64,000 nucleotides of DNA from JAENVU01 sp038250905 (GCA_038250905.1 JBBSBV010000001.1:173846-237845); one strand, 5' to 3'. Shown: positions 9,034 to 17,428, numbered from the stretch's first letter. The notes: generated from the letters alone by a model not told the origin. Program-made: numbers and translations.

Positions 9034-9561
9034 TCAGCTCGTCTCCGGGTCCTTCTTCACCGGACGCCAGAAGACGGCGAGCAGCGCCACCGCACCGCCG
9101 ACGCCGGCTATCGCGGCGATCAGGATCCCCTTCCAACCGAACAGCCAGGTCGAGTCGATCTGGTAGTCGATCGACCACTTGAGGGCGCCGATTCCCGCCA
9201 GCGCGAACGCAGCGAGCATCAGCGTGAGCACGTACTCGTAGCCCTCCCCCGGCCGGAAGATGAAGAACCCGTTCTTCAGGTGGTTCGTGATCAGCGCGAC
9301 GAACATCACACCGATGACTCCGGCCGCCGCGAGCGGCGTCAGGAAGCCGAAGATCAGCATCACTCCCGCGCCGAGCTCCGTGAGGCTCGCGAGCCATGCG
9401 TGCAGGATGCCCGGCTTCATCCCGAGCGATTCGAACCATCCGGCCGTGCCCTGGATCTTGCCGCCCCGAAAGATGTGGTTGTAGCCGTGGGCGATCATCA
9501 CGACCCCCAGCGCGATACGCAGGATCAGCGCCCCTGCGTATACCCCCTCGTAGTTGTGCAC
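9034..9561 (-). CDS. DoxX family membrane protein
   Basis: An antisense-overlapping frame extends upstream to 10803 across the amidohydrolase gene, but only the last 175 residues look like a protein. The GTG at 9561 with a GGGAG ribosome-binding site five bases away starts VHNYEGVYAGALILRIALG. It contains the DoxX pattern MIAHGYNHIFRGGKIQGTAGWFESLG followed by three further hydrophobic helices and a KWSIDYQ...WLFGWKG segment. DoxX-type proteins are four-helix membrane proteins, some subunits of quinone oxidoreductases, many uncharacterised. It is divergent from the zinc-ribbon gene at 9676. Confidence 0.85.
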   Translation of the reverse strand: MHNYEGVYAGALILRIALGVVMIAHGYNHIFRGGKIQGTAGWFESLGMKPGILHAWLASLTELGAGVMLIFGFLTPLAAAGVIGVMFVALITNHLKNGFFIFRPGEGYEYVLTLMLAAFALAGIGALKWSIDYQIDSTWLFGWKGILIAAIAGVGGAVALLAVFWRPVKKDPETS

Positions 9562-9675
9562 GACGTCTCCCTCGGTTGTGCGAGCCCGTGAACCTACCGT
9601 GGCCCGCGTCGGGGTGCGCGACTTCGCGGTCGCTACCGCGTACGGTGCGCAGTTCCCGACGACTGCGGAGTATTC

Positions 9676-9876
9676 GTGGATCTCTCCACCCTCGAACCCA
9701 TTTCGATGACCTGCCCACGTTGTGGCGAGTCCGCGGTGCAACGCCTCTACGGCCCCTGCGCCGCCTGTGTGGTGCAGCTGTACGCCAAGTACCCGGGCGT
9801 GGCGCGTGAGATGGAAACCGAGGAGTACGTCCCGAAGATGAACGTCACCCCGAACGCGGTCGCCACCAAGGACTGA
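9676..9876 (+). CDS. Small zinc-ribbon protein
   Basis: A 66-residue product starts with GTG behind a GGAG ribosome-binding site. It has two CxxC pairs, CPRC and CAAC, seventeen residues apart, which should bind one zinc ion, and an acidic-to-basic tail. Such short zinc-ribbon proteins are common in Actinobacteria and generally uncharacterised. It lies 75 bases upstream of the amidohydrolase gene on the same strand and could share its transcript. Confidence 0.72.
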   Translation: MDLSTLEPISMTCPRCGESAVQRLYGPCAACVVQLYAKYPGVAREMETEEYVPKMNVTPNAVATKD

Positions 9877-9951
9877 CGGGTCTCGCGCCCCGGGTCGCGG
9901 CGGGCGACCTAACCTGACGCGGACGTCAGCTTTCGCAGTTCGGGGGACCCC

Positions 9952-11139
9952 ATGCAGACCGAGGACATGATCCTGGTGAGCGTCGACGACCATGTCGTCG
10001 AACCACCCACGCTGTTCGACAACCACCTCCCCGACAAGTGGAAGGACGCGGCGCCCAAGAGCGTGCACCGCGACGGCATCGACGTCTGGGAGTTCGAGGG
10101 CAACGTGATCCCCAACATCGGGCTCAACGCCGTCGCCGGGCGGCCACCCGAGGAATACAACATCGAGCCGACGTCCTTCGCCATGATGCGCGCCGGTTGC
10201 TACGACATCCACGAGCGCGTGAAGGACATGAACCGCAACGGCGTCCTCGGTTCGATGTGCTTCCCGAGCTTCGTCCAGTTCTGCGGCCAGCTGTTCTCGA
10301 AGTCCAAGGATCTCGACACGTCGATCCATCTGCTGCGTGCGTACAACGACTGGCACATCGACGAGTGGTGCGGCACCTATCCCGGCCGGTTCATGCCGTT
10401 GTCGGTCCCCCCGATCTGGGACCCGCAGTTGATGGCCGACGAGGTCCGGCGGGTCGCGAAGAAGGGCTGCCACGCGGTCACGTTCTCGGAGAACCCGTAC
10501 AAGCTCGGCTGGCCACACATCTTCGGCGACCACTGGGACCCGTTCTTCGCCGCGTGTGAGGACGAGGGCACCGTCATCTGCCTGCACATCGGGTCGAGCA
10601 GCACGCAGATCGAGATCGCGCCGGGCGCACCGATCGACGTGATGATCACGTTGACGCCACTCAACACCATGCAGGCCGCGACCGACCTCGTGTGGAGTCC
10701 GGTACTGCGCAAGTTCCCCAACCTGCAGTTCGCGCTCAGCGAGGGCGGCACCGGCTGGATCCCGTATTGGCTCGAACGACTCGACTACGTGTACCAGCAG
10801 CACCGGTTCTGGACGATGCAGGACTTCGGTGACTCGTCACCCGCGCAGGTGGCCCGCGACCACTTCTCGTTCTGTTTCATCAGCGACCGGGCCGGCGTCG
10901 AACAGGCTGCGGCCATCGGGTACGACAGCGTCACGTGGGAGTGCGACTACCCGCACTCCGACTCGAGCTGGCCGAACTCCCCCGAGTCGGTCACCAAACA
11001 ACTCGCGGGCATGGACGACACGATCGTCAACAAGTTCACCCACGAGAACGCGATGCGGATCTACCAGTACGACCCGTTCGTCAATGTCCCGCGTGAGCAG
11101 GCCACCGTCGGCGCACTCCGCGCCCTCGTCACCGACTGA
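9952..11139 (+). CDS. Amidohydrolase-2 family metal-dependent hydrolase
   Basis: A 395-residue TIM-barrel hydrolase of the amidohydrolase-2 (ACMSD-like) type. The first-strand metal motif reads SVDDHVVEPP (D-x-H position near residue 12). Later signatures are CLHIGSSS (metal-binding His), FALSEGGTGWIPYWLER and CDYPHSDSSWP (catalytic Asp). These proteins decarboxylate or hydrolyse ring-derived substrates, and many actinobacterial paralogues have no assigned substrate. The stop codon is the first base triplet of the 14-bp tandem repeat downstream. Confidence 0.92.
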   Translation: MQTEDMILVSVDDHVVEPPTLFDNHLPDKWKDAAPKSVHRDGIDVWEFEGNVIPNIGLNAVAGRPPEEYNIEPTSFAMMRAGCYDIHERVKDMNRNGVLGSMCFPSFVQFCGQLFSKSKDLDTSIHLLRAYNDWHIDEWCGTYPGRFMPLSVPPIWDPQLMADEVRRVAKKGCHAVTFSENPYKLGWPHIFGDHWDPFFAACEDEGTVICLHIGSSSTQIEIAPGAPIDVMITLTPLNTMQAATDLVWSPVLRKFPNLQFALSEGGTGWIPYWLERLDYVYQQHRFWTMQDFGDSSPAQVARDHFSFCFISDRAGVEQAAAIGYDSVTWECDYPHSDSSWPNSPESVTKQLAGMDDTIVNKFTHENAMRIYQYDPFVNVPREQATVGALRALVTD

Positions 11140-11248
11140 TCGTCACTGGCTGATCGTCACTGGCTGATCGTCACTGGCTGATCGTCACTGGCTGATCGTC
11201 ACTGGCTGATCGTCACTGGCTGATCGTCACTGGCTGATCGTCACTGGC
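11137..11248. repeat. Eight perfect tandem copies of a 14-bp unit
   Basis: The unit TGATCGTCACTGGC is repeated eight times without a mismatch, followed by a partial unit TGATC. The array begins with the TGA stop codon of the amidohydrolase gene and ends at the stop codon of the convergent arsI gene, so it fills the whole intergenic space. Perfect identity suggests recent expansion by slippage or unequal exchange. There are no spacers, so it is not CRISPR. A role in transcription termination is possible but no stable hairpin is obvious within one unit. Confidence 0.97.
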
Positions 11249-11251
11249 TGA

Positions 11252-11713
11252 TCAGCCGCAACAAGGCGTCGCCGAGGCCGACGGCACCGCGATGTTCTCG
11301 CCGTACTCGTCGATGTCGTCGTGCTTCACGTACCACTCCCACCGCTGCCCGTCCGGTGCCTCGAGCCAGGTTTCGGTCTTGGCTGCGAAACAACACTCCG
11401 TGTCGGAGACGTCGGTGGTGGCCAGCCCAACGGCGGCGAGGCGCTGCTCGGCATCGGCGACCGCGGCGGACGACGCGACCTCGACGCCGAGATGGTTCAG
11501 CGTGCCGGGCTCCCCCGCGCCCGAGAACAGCACCAGTTTGAGCGGCGGCTCGGCGATCGCGAAGTTCGCGTAGCCGTCCTTCACCTTCACCGGTCCGGTC
11601 CCGAACATCTTCGAATAGAACGCGATGGCGGCGTCGAGGTCGTCCACGTTCAGGGCCAGCTGGAGTCGGCCACTGGCGGGGGCTTCGAGGTCGGGGGCGA
11701 GTGCGATGGTCAC
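11252..11713 (-). CDS. arsI: ArsI/CadI-type VOC-fold dioxygenase (C-As lyase-like)
   Basis: A frame extends to 11830, but GTG at 11713 with GGAG upstream starts just before the VOC-fold domain (RLQLALNVDDLDAAIAFYSK). It shows the features of ArsI: a Gln on the first strand, NHLGVEV carrying the metal-binding His, the vicinal cysteines in DTECCFA, and a Glu in RWEWYV. Another Cys pair ends the protein. ArsI cleaves the carbon-arsenic bond of trivalent organoarsenicals using Fe(II) and oxygen; close homologues are annotated as cadmium-induced CadI. It is divergent from arsR, which places it in the arsenic cassette. Confidence 0.88.
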   Translation of the reverse strand: MTIALAPDLEAPASGRLQLALNVDDLDAAIAFYSKMFGTGPVKVKDGYANFAIAEPPLKLVLFSGAGEPGTLNHLGVEVASSAAVADAEQRLAAVGLATTDVSDTECCFAAKTETWLEAPDGQRWEWYVKHDDIDEYGENIAVPSASATPCCG

Positions 11714-11795
11714 GGGAGGCTCCGTTCGTCGGATGTTCGCGAGGTGTTCCTCGGGGGTTCGTCGATCGGTCGTTGTCGCATCGACCTCGGTCAAT

Positions 11796-11840
11796 GTATA
11801 GTTCATATCGACGGCTGTCAATATCGACACTCATCGATGT
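11796..11840. promoter_or_regulatory. Divergent promoter/operator region between arsI and arsR
   Basis: This short AT-rich island in GC-rich DNA contains ATGTATAGTT, a plausible -10 element, and repeated ATATCGAC words. An imperfect inverted repeat ATCGA-CACTCA-TCGAT lies at 11823-11838. ArsR-family repressors bind such short inverted repeats between divergently transcribed arsenic genes. The exact operator cannot be fixed by eye. Confidence 0.45.
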
Positions 11841-11876
11841 GACACTCGTCGCCGCTCCCTCGAGGAAAGCAGTCCC

Positions 11877-12221
11877 ATGGAAGTGAAGACGATCACCGCC
11901 TGCTGCGACGGTCTGCTCGCGGCGCCCCTGAGCGAGGCCGCGGCCGACGACCTGGCCGCGGCATTCAAAGTCATGGCCGACCCGGTCCGCCTCCGCCTGC
12001 TGAGCATCATTGCGGCGCAGGGCGAGACGTGCGCGTGCAACCTGACCACGCCGCTCGGCAAGAGCCAGCCCACGATCAGCCATCACCTCTCGGTCCTCAC
12101 CGACGCCGGTCTCCTCCACCGCGAGAAGCGGGGCAAGTGGGCGTGGTACTCGGTGGCGCCCGACCGGTTCGCGGTCCTGCGTGACGCGCTCGCCGGAGCG
12201 CCGGAACTCGTCCGGCAGTGA
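11877..12221 (+). CDS. arsR: ArsR-family metalloid-responsive repressor
   Basis: A 114-residue winged-helix repressor. ATG follows GAGGAAAG at good spacing. The helix-turn-helix reads GKSQPTISHHLSVLTDAGLL, with the ArsR wing REKRGKWAWYSV after it. Cysteines that could bind As(III) are the N-terminal ACC pair and the ETCAC pair just before the recognition region, as in the atypical actinobacterial ArsR subtypes. It should repress arsI and its own operon until arsenite binds. Its stop overlaps the MIP channel start as GTGA. Confidence 0.94.
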   Translation: MEVKTITACCDGLLAAPLSEAAADDLAAAFKVMADPVRLRLLSIIAAQGETCACNLTTPLGKSQPTISHHLSVLTDAGLLHREKRGKWAWYSVAPDRFAVLRDALAGAPELVRQ

Positions 12222-12928
12222 ACCGCACGCTGGCACGCCAGGCGCTCGCCGAATACCTCGGCTCCGCACTTCTCGTCGCGGTCGTCGTCGGATCCGGGAT
12301 CATGGCCACGCGCCTCTCCCCCGGTGACGTCGGACTCCAGCTGCTCGAGAACTCGATTGCGACGGCCGGTGGGTTGATCGCGCTGATCCTCGCCCTCGGT
12401 TCCGTCTCGGGCGCGCACTTCAACCCGGTCGTGAGCCTGGTCGACTGGCGACTCGGCGGCCTTTCGACGCGAGGACTCGGCGCGTACATCGGCGCGCAGG
12501 TGACCGGTGCGATCAGCGGCGCGGTGCTCGCCAACCTCATGTTCGACCTGCCGACGGTGGAATGGTCGACGAAGGTCCGGAGTGACTCCGGCCTCTGGCT
12601 GGCGGAGGTCGTCGCCACGGTCGGTCTCCTGCTCGTGATCTTCGGTTCGGTTCGGGGCGGAAACGCGCGCGGCACACCCTTCGCCGTGGGTGCCTACATC
12701 GGCGCCGCCTACTTCTTCACCAGTTCCACGAGCTTCGCCAATCCCGCGGTCACGATCGGCCGGATGTTCACCGACACCTTCGCCGGCATCGACCCGTCGA
12801 GTGTGCTCGCCTTCGTCGCCGCCCAACTCGTCGGCGCCGCGATCGCCTACGGAATCGTGCGCGTGCTCTTCCCCACGTTCGACGGAACGAACATCGTCGT
12901 CCCCCACGACATGGAGGCAACCCCATGA
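12218..12928 (+). CDS. MIP/aquaporin-family channel, probable arsenite channel
   Basis: A 236-residue six-helix major intrinsic protein with the two half-helix signatures as NPV (SGAHFNPVVSL) and NPA (SFANPAVTIGR). In arsenic operons such AqpS-like channels conduct As(OH)3 out of the cell down its gradient after ArsC has reduced arsenate. Position between arsR and arsC, with four-base overlaps on both sides, supports that role here; channel specificity cannot be read from sequence alone. No ArsB or Acr3 pump is present in the cassette. Confidence 0.9.
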   Translation: MNRTLARQALAEYLGSALLVAVVVGSGIMATRLSPGDVGLQLLENSIATAGGLIALILALGSVSGAHFNPVVSLVDWRLGGLSTRGLGAYIGAQVTGAISGAVLANLMFDLPTVEWSTKVRSDSGLWLAEVVATVGLLLVIFGSVRGGNARGTPFAVGAYIGAAYFFTSSTSFANPAVTIGRMFTDTFAGIDPSSVLAFVAAQLVGAAIAYGIVRVLFPTFDGTNIVVPHDMEATP

Positions 12929-13320
12929 CCAAGCCTTCCGTGCTCTTCGTCTGCGTCCACAACGCGGGCCGCTCCCAGATGGCGGCGGCGCTGCTCGCGC
13001 ACCACGCGGGCGACCGGATCGAGGTGCGTTCCGCCGGTAGCGAGCCGGCACCCAGCGTGAACCCCGCGGTCGCCGCGGCGATGCGGGAGTTGGGTATCGA
13101 CATCACGGCCGAGCAGCCGAAACTCCTCACGACCGCGGCGGTGGAGGCGTCGGACGTCGTCATCACCATGGGCTGTGGCGATGCGTGTCCGATCTTTCCC
13201 GGCAAGCGCTACCTCGATTGGCAACTCGACGACCCGGCCGGCCGTGACGTCGCCGCGGTCCGCCCGATCCGCGACGAGATCGACCGCCGGATCCGCGCAC
13301 TGGTCGACGAACTCACCTGA
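12925..13320 (+). CDS. arsC: Arsenate reductase, low-molecular-weight phosphatase fold
   Basis: A 131-residue protein with the phosphatase P-loop CVHNAGRSQM (CX5R) near the N-terminus and the actinobacterial MGCGDACPIFPGKRYLDW and DDPAG motifs. It reduces As(V) to As(III). The pattern fits the mycothiol/mycoredoxin-linked ArsC class of Actinobacteria rather than the glutaredoxin-type ArsC. The ATG overlaps the MIP gene stop (ATGA), so arsR-channel-arsC form one operon. Confidence 0.94.
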   Translation: MTKPSVLFVCVHNAGRSQMAAALLAHHAGDRIEVRSAGSEPAPSVNPAVAAAMRELGIDITAEQPKLLTTAAVEASDVVITMGCGDACPIFPGKRYLDWQLDDPAGRDVAAVRPIRDEIDRRIRALVDELT

Positions 13321-13337
13321 CTCCTGGCTGGATCCGG

Positions 13338-13529
13338 TCACTGACCTGCGGCGCGTTCGTGACGCAACTCGGGCACGAGGCCGGCCCGGGCGAGCATGCG
13401 CACGGCCCGCTCCTCGGCCACGTCGATCACGACCGCGTCACCCGGACTCCGTCGCACCAGGAACGAGACCATGCAGTCGCTGCAGGCATCGGTGCCGTTC
13501 ATCACGCATTCGTCGCAGTCGATGTTCAC
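13338..13529 (-). CDS. Small Cys-rich protein, unknown function
   Basis: A 63-residue product starting MNIDCDECVMNGTDACSDC, with four cysteines in the first twenty residues, likely a small zinc site. The rest is a short charged helix (GDAVVIDVAEERAVRMLARAG). Similar small proteins occur in actinobacterial genomes without known function. It lies 39 bases downstream of the FAD oxidoreductase on the same strand and may belong to that operon. Confidence 0.7.
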   Translation of the reverse strand: MNIDCDECVMNGTDACSDCMVSFLVRRSPGDAVVIDVAEERAVRMLARAGLVPELRHERAAGQ

Positions 13530-13568
13530 CCCTGCACCTTCGCACGGGGGTGTGACACTCCACGACGG

Positions 13569-14945
13569 TCAGTGACCCGAACGCACCCCGGCCGCCGACT
13601 GGTGCTCGGCCGCAACTTCCTGGGCCTCGGCTGCGACCAGATCCACCAGACGCTCCGAGGCGATCGCCCGGGCCGCGTTGCGACCACTGCCGATCGCCTG
13701 GTCCATGTTGAAGTACTGCCACTCGCCGAAGCGCCCGACGGTCCGGATCCCCACCCGCCGGAGCCAGTCCAGGATCGTGGCCACGCACTCCTCGTGATCG
13801 AGGGAGTAGATCACGTACGCGGGTGCGATCGGAGCCACCATCCCGAGCACGATCTCGTCGTCCGCCCGCAGCACACCGGCACGCACCAGACCGTCGATCG
13901 TCTCCTGCACGAGGTCCCTTCCACTCACGTCGCGGTACGAGGAGTGGGAGATTTCCGCCATGATCGACGAGCACCCCTCGGGGACCAGCGTGGGTGAGAA
14001 GTTCATGGGATAGCTGATGCGGTGGAAGACGAACTCGTCCTCGTGGAAGTACACCCAGTGATGATCGGAGATCTCGGGCCGGCGCACGCCGATCATCACC
14101 GTGTACACGGTGTTCCACCGCAGCCGGGCCGCCGCCTCCCGGACCGCGGCCGGCGCATCGTCCACCATCCGGACCAACACCGGAAGCGGCAGTGACGAGA
14201 TCAGGTCGTCGTATTCAACGGTCGCTCCGGTGTCGGTCGTGACCGTACGCGCCACGCCGTCGATCGTGCGCACGTTCGTTCCGACCCGGACCCGGTCGGG
14301 ATCGAGCTTGGCCACGAGTCCTCGCGGCAACGCCTCGATACCGCCCTCGATCGGATACCAGAACGACGAGTTCGGCCCCCAGCGCGTCACCGGCGGCTCC
14401 AACATGCCCCGCACCACCGATTCCAGGTCCGGCACCGCAACGCGGTCGGCGATCCACCGGAAGTCCATCTCCTCGGGTGGCGTCGCCCACACCCGTTCGT
14501 TGTAGGGCAGGAAGAAGTGATCGGCGATCCCGTCGCCGAGGGTGGCGCGGGCCCACTCGGCGAAGTTCGCCGGCGTTCCGGGCGGGGCAGCACGCGCCGC
14601 GATCAGGCCGAGCAGGCAGTCGGACGAGACGTCGACCGGGAGTCCGTAGAGGTTGCTCTGGAACGGGTAGCCGCTGTAACCGCCGTGGCTATAGACCCAG
14701 CTGCTGCGCGTGTGGTCGTGGTACCGCCCCCCCAGCAGGTCGGTACAGATCAGTTCCGCGAGATCGGGCTGTTTCGTGAACAGAATGTGGATGGAGAGGT
14801 CGAAGCCGAATCCGTCGTACCAGTTCGTCCGGCACAGCCCGCCGACGCGGTCCTCTCGTTCGAGCACCAGGTACTCGCGGTCGGAGTGATATGCCGCGCT
14901 GAGACCGGCGAGACCCCCACCCAGGATGAGCGTCTCGGTCCTCAC
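13569..14945 (-). CDS. FAD/NAD(P)-binding oxidoreductase, UDP-galactopyranose mutase/protoporphyrinogen oxidase-like
   Basis: The frame is open to 15254, but GTG at 14945 overlaps the sugar transferase stop as GTGA and immediately precedes the dinucleotide-binding motif ETLILGGGLAGLSAAYHS. Other family marks are LEREDRVGGLCRTNWYDGFGFD (second FAD motif), FFLPYNERVWATPPEEMDFRW and the C-terminal NMDQAIGSGRNAARAI. Similar FAD oxidoreductases occur in exopolysaccharide clusters and may isomerise or oxidise a sugar nucleotide. The exact reaction is not known. Length is about 458 residues. Confidence 0.85.
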   Translation of the reverse strand: MRTETLILGGGLAGLSAAYHSDREYLVLEREDRVGGLCRTNWYDGFGFDLSIHILFTKQPDLAELICTDLLGGRYHDHTRSSWVYSHGGYSGYPFQSNLYGLPVDVSSDCLLGLIAARAAPPGTPANFAEWARATLGDGIADHFFLPYNERVWATPPEEMDFRWIADRVAVPDLESVVRGMLEPPVTRWGPNSSFWYPIEGGIEALPRGLVAKLDPDRVRVGTNVRTIDGVARTVTTDTGATVEYDDLISSLPLPVLVRMVDDAPAAVREAAARLRWNTVYTVMIGVRRPEISDHHWVYFHEDEFVFHRISYPMNFSPTLVPEGCSSIMAEISHSSYRDVSGRDLVQETIDGLVRAGVLRADDEIVLGMVAPIAPAYVIYSLDHEECVATILDWLRRVGIRTVGRFGEWQYFNMDQAIGSGRNAARAIASERLVDLVAAEAQEVAAEHQSAAGVRSGH

Positions 14946-15685
14946 ACCGCGCCCGAGCCCCGCACGATGGCCGGGATCGTCTGCACCATGATCTCCAGGT
15001 CGCCGCGGACGCTGCGGGTCGTGACGTACTCGAGGTCCTCGTCGGCCATCGAGAGCGCGCTCGTGTTGTCCTCGCGCTTGCTCACCTGCCACAGACCGGT
15101 GAGACCGGGGCGCACCGTGCACCGAATCCGGCGGAGCTCCGGATACGGGTCGAGCATGAACGGGAGCAGCGGTCGCGGTCCGACCAACCCCATGTCGCCG
15201 CGCAATACGTTCCAGAGCTGGGGCAGCTCGTCGATGCTGGTGCGCCGCAACCACCGACCGACGCGCGTGACCCGCGGGTCGTCATCCGACTTGCTCAGCA
15301 CCCCCTGCCGCTCGAGTCGTTCGACCGAGGCCAGGTCGATGACCGCGCCCTGGTCGACGACCATCGTGCGGAACTTCACCACCTGGAAACGCGTCTCGTC
15401 CTTGCCGTACCGGTCCTGGCGGAACAGGGCGGGACCTTTGGACGTCAGGCGCACGAGGAGGCCCGCGCCGACCAGGACCGGTGAGAACACGACCAGCGCG
15501 ATGGCCGCGCCGGCGAGGTCCATCACCCGCTTGGCGGCGTCGGTGAGCGGACGAGGTCGAGGGGGCACGAGGCGGGCGAAGTCATCGACCGGATCGGCTT
15601 CCGAGTTTCGAACCACCACGGCAGATGCCGCGCCGCTCGGCGCTTTGGTACTCAACAGTCCACTCCCCGCAATGCCCGCCTGCAT
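14942..15685 (-). CDS. Bacterial sugar transferase (polyprenyl-phosphate glycosyl-1-phosphate transferase)
   Basis: A 247-residue monotopic-type sugar transferase without the large N-terminal multi-pass domain. It shows a single hydrophobic segment (DLAGAAIALVVFSPVLVGAG), the KFRTM motif and the catalytic region DELPQLWNVLRGDMGLVGPRP, then RPGLTGLWQV. These enzymes load the first sugar phosphate on undecaprenyl phosphate, starting a surface polysaccharide repeat unit. Downstream overlap with the FAD oxidoreductase and upstream proximity to a glycosyltransferase 9 gene define a small polysaccharide cluster. Confidence 0.93.
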   Translation of the reverse strand: MQAGIAGSGLLSTKAPSGAASAVVVRNSEADPVDDFARLVPPRPRPLTDAAKRVMDLAGAAIALVVFSPVLVGAGLLVRLTSKGPALFRQDRYGKDETRFQVVKFRTMVVDQGAVIDLASVERLERQGVLSKSDDDPRVTRVGRWLRRTSIDELPQLWNVLRGDMGLVGPRPLLPFMLDPYPELRRIRCTVRPGLTGLWQVSKREDNTSALSMADEDLEYVTTRSVRGDLEIMVQTIPAIVRGSGAV

Positions 15686-15775
15686 CCCCGATGCAGCGTT
15701 CGCGCACCGTAGAGGCGCTACCGAACTGCGTCAATCGGACATTGTGACAATCGCGAGTCTTGCGCGCGGAGCGTG

Positions 15776-16909
15776 TCAGGGACCGGCCGTCCTGACCTCG
15801 GCGCGCAGCGCATCCCACGCGCCGGCCACCATCGGCACCGTGATCGCCTCCATACAGTGCGCGTAGCGCTCATCGCGTTCGAAGCCGAGGTTGAGGTAGC
15901 CGTCGGGGATCAGCGGCGACGCCACGCACCGGGTGAACGGACCGCGCGGCCCCCAGCGGGTGCCGCTCGTCGGCCCGTTCAAGGCGATGGTCGGCGTACC
16001 GAGGGCTGCCGCCACGTGCATCACGCCCGTGTTCACACTCACGACCCCGGCGGCGAACGCCAACCAGGCCAGGCTCTCCGGCCACGACCCGCCCGACGCA
16101 TTGCGGACCGGGATCCCGGCCGCGCTCCAGTCGTCCACGAGCTCCTGGTTGAGACCGATCTCACCGGGCCCACCCGTGAGCGCGATCGTGAACCCGCGCG
16201 CCGCCAGCTCCTCGGCGAGTCCCTTCCACGAGCTGATCGGCCACGACCGCTCCTCGAAGTTCGCGCCGCCCGGCCACAGATGGAACACCACGTACGGGTC
16301 TGCGAGCGGGGCGGTCGCCGTCGGGTCCATGGCGACCGACGGCTCGGATTCGGACACCACTCCGACCGCGCCGAGCAGGTGCCGATCGTTCTCGATCTCG
16401 TGTTGCCGTTCGTGGTCGACCACGACGTCGTAGGCGTAGTGACGGAACTGGCCCGGCGTCCGCAGGCCGACGGTGGCCTGGGCACCTGAGAGGCCGGCGA
16501 GCACGGCATCGAAACGGCGCCACGCGCTGAGGTCGACCACCACGTCGAGGTGGTGGGCCCGGATCTCGCGCACCGCAGCCCAGACCTGGCGGACCGGCAA
16601 CTCCACGATCTCGTCCGGCGTGGTGAGCAGCCGGGCGAAACTGGCGTTGTTGGCAGTGACGAAGAGCACGATCCGCGCGTCGGGATACGCCGTGCGGAGG
16701 TCGCTGAGCACCCCCGTGGCCACGACGGCGTCACCGATCCCGGCCGTGAGGAGGAGCCCGATCGACTTCCACGTCTCGGGGACGGCGTGTCGGCCCCGGA
16801 TCCGATGCGCCAGGCCGAGCACGCCCACGATCGGGATCCCGACGTAACGATCGAGGAACTTGAGCCGCGGGTTTCCCCGGTCGGATTGCAGGTGGGCTGG
16901 TCGGGACAC
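15776..16909 (-). CDS. Glycosyltransferase family 9 (heptosyltransferase-like)
   Basis: A 377-residue protein with GTG start. The N-terminal domain holds SIGLLLTAGIGDAVVATGVLSDL, the GDAV loop typical of GT9. The C-terminal domain has FHLWPGGANFEERSWP, LTGGPGE and SVNTGVMHVAAALGTPTIALNGPTS, the sugar-nucleotide-binding part. GT9 enzymes in Gram-negatives add heptose to lipopolysaccharide; in an actinobacterium the acceptor is more likely a surface glycan. It is the first gene of the minus-strand polysaccharide cluster and is divergent from yjbQ. Confidence 0.91.
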   Translation of the reverse strand: MSRPAHLQSDRGNPRLKFLDRYVGIPIVGVLGLAHRIRGRHAVPETWKSIGLLLTAGIGDAVVATGVLSDLRTAYPDARIVLFVTANNASFARLLTTPDEIVELPVRQVWAAVREIRAHHLDVVVDLSAWRRFDAVLAGLSGAQATVGLRTPGQFRHYAYDVVVDHERQHEIENDRHLLGAVGVVSESEPSVAMDPTATAPLADPYVVFHLWPGGANFEERSWPISSWKGLAEELAARGFTIALTGGPGEIGLNQELVDDWSAAGIPVRNASGGSWPESLAWLAFAAGVVSVNTGVMHVAAALGTPTIALNGPTSGTRWGPRGPFTRCVASPLIPDGYLNLGFERDERYAHCMEAITVPMVAGAWDALRAEVRTAGP

Positions 16910-16966
16910 GGTGATCGATTCTTACAGCCGCCACGCGGATGGGCGTTGACCCTCCGATGACCAATA

Positions 16967-17398
16967 GTGTCGGCAACCATGGCCGTTCACCACGAGACGT
17001 TCACCCTCGACACCGTTGCTGACGGCGAGGTGATCGACATCACGGAGTTCGCCGAGAAGGCACTGGCCAACAGTGGGGTCTCCGAGGGCATCACGACGGT
17101 CTTCATCGCGCACAGCACCTGCGGTGTCACCATCATCGAGTGCGAGCCCGGCTGCAACGCGGATCTCAACACGGTCATGGAGCGTCTCGCGCCGGAATCG
17201 GACCGCTGGGAACACAACGAGCGCAACGCCGACACCAACGGCCACAGTCACGCCCGGGCCGGGATCATCGGCCCGTCGGTGACGATCCCGGTGACCGCCG
17301 CCGAGATGATGCTCGGGGTCTGGCAGCGCGTGATCTGTGTCGACTTCGACGACCGCCCGCGCAGCCGGCGGCTCGTGGTCACCGTGGTCGGCGACTGA
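16967..17398 (+). CDS. yjbQ: YjbQ/UPF0047 family protein
   Basis: A 143-residue single-domain protein of the YjbQ fold. Signatures are EGITTVFIAHSTCGVTIIE, NERNADTNGHSHARAGIIGPS and the C-terminal GVWQRVICVDFDDRPRSRRL. Members have been linked to a secondary thiamine-phosphate synthase activity, but the in vivo role is not settled. GTG at 16967 and ATG at 16979 are both possible starts; the family usually begins close to the second. Confidence 0.92.
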   Translation: MSATMAVHHETFTLDTVADGEVIDITEFAEKALANSGVSEGITTVFIAHSTCGVTIIECEPGCNADLNTVMERLAPESDRWEHNERNADTNGHSHARAGIIGPSVTIPVTAAEMMLGVWQRVICVDFDDRPRSRRLVVTVVGD

Positions 17399-17428
17399 CG
17401 CCAACTCCCGCCCGACGGGTCCGGCGGG

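Noticed and set aside
9562..10803. Upstream extension of the DoxX gene as one 589-residue protein
   Set aside because: The extension is antisense to the amidohydrolase gene, has Arg/Asp/Val-rich shadow composition, and a good ribosome-binding site and family N-terminus exist at 9561.
11137..11253. Tandem repeat considered as a CRISPR array
   Set aside because: Units are 14 bp, directly adjacent and without spacers; no cas genes are in the window.
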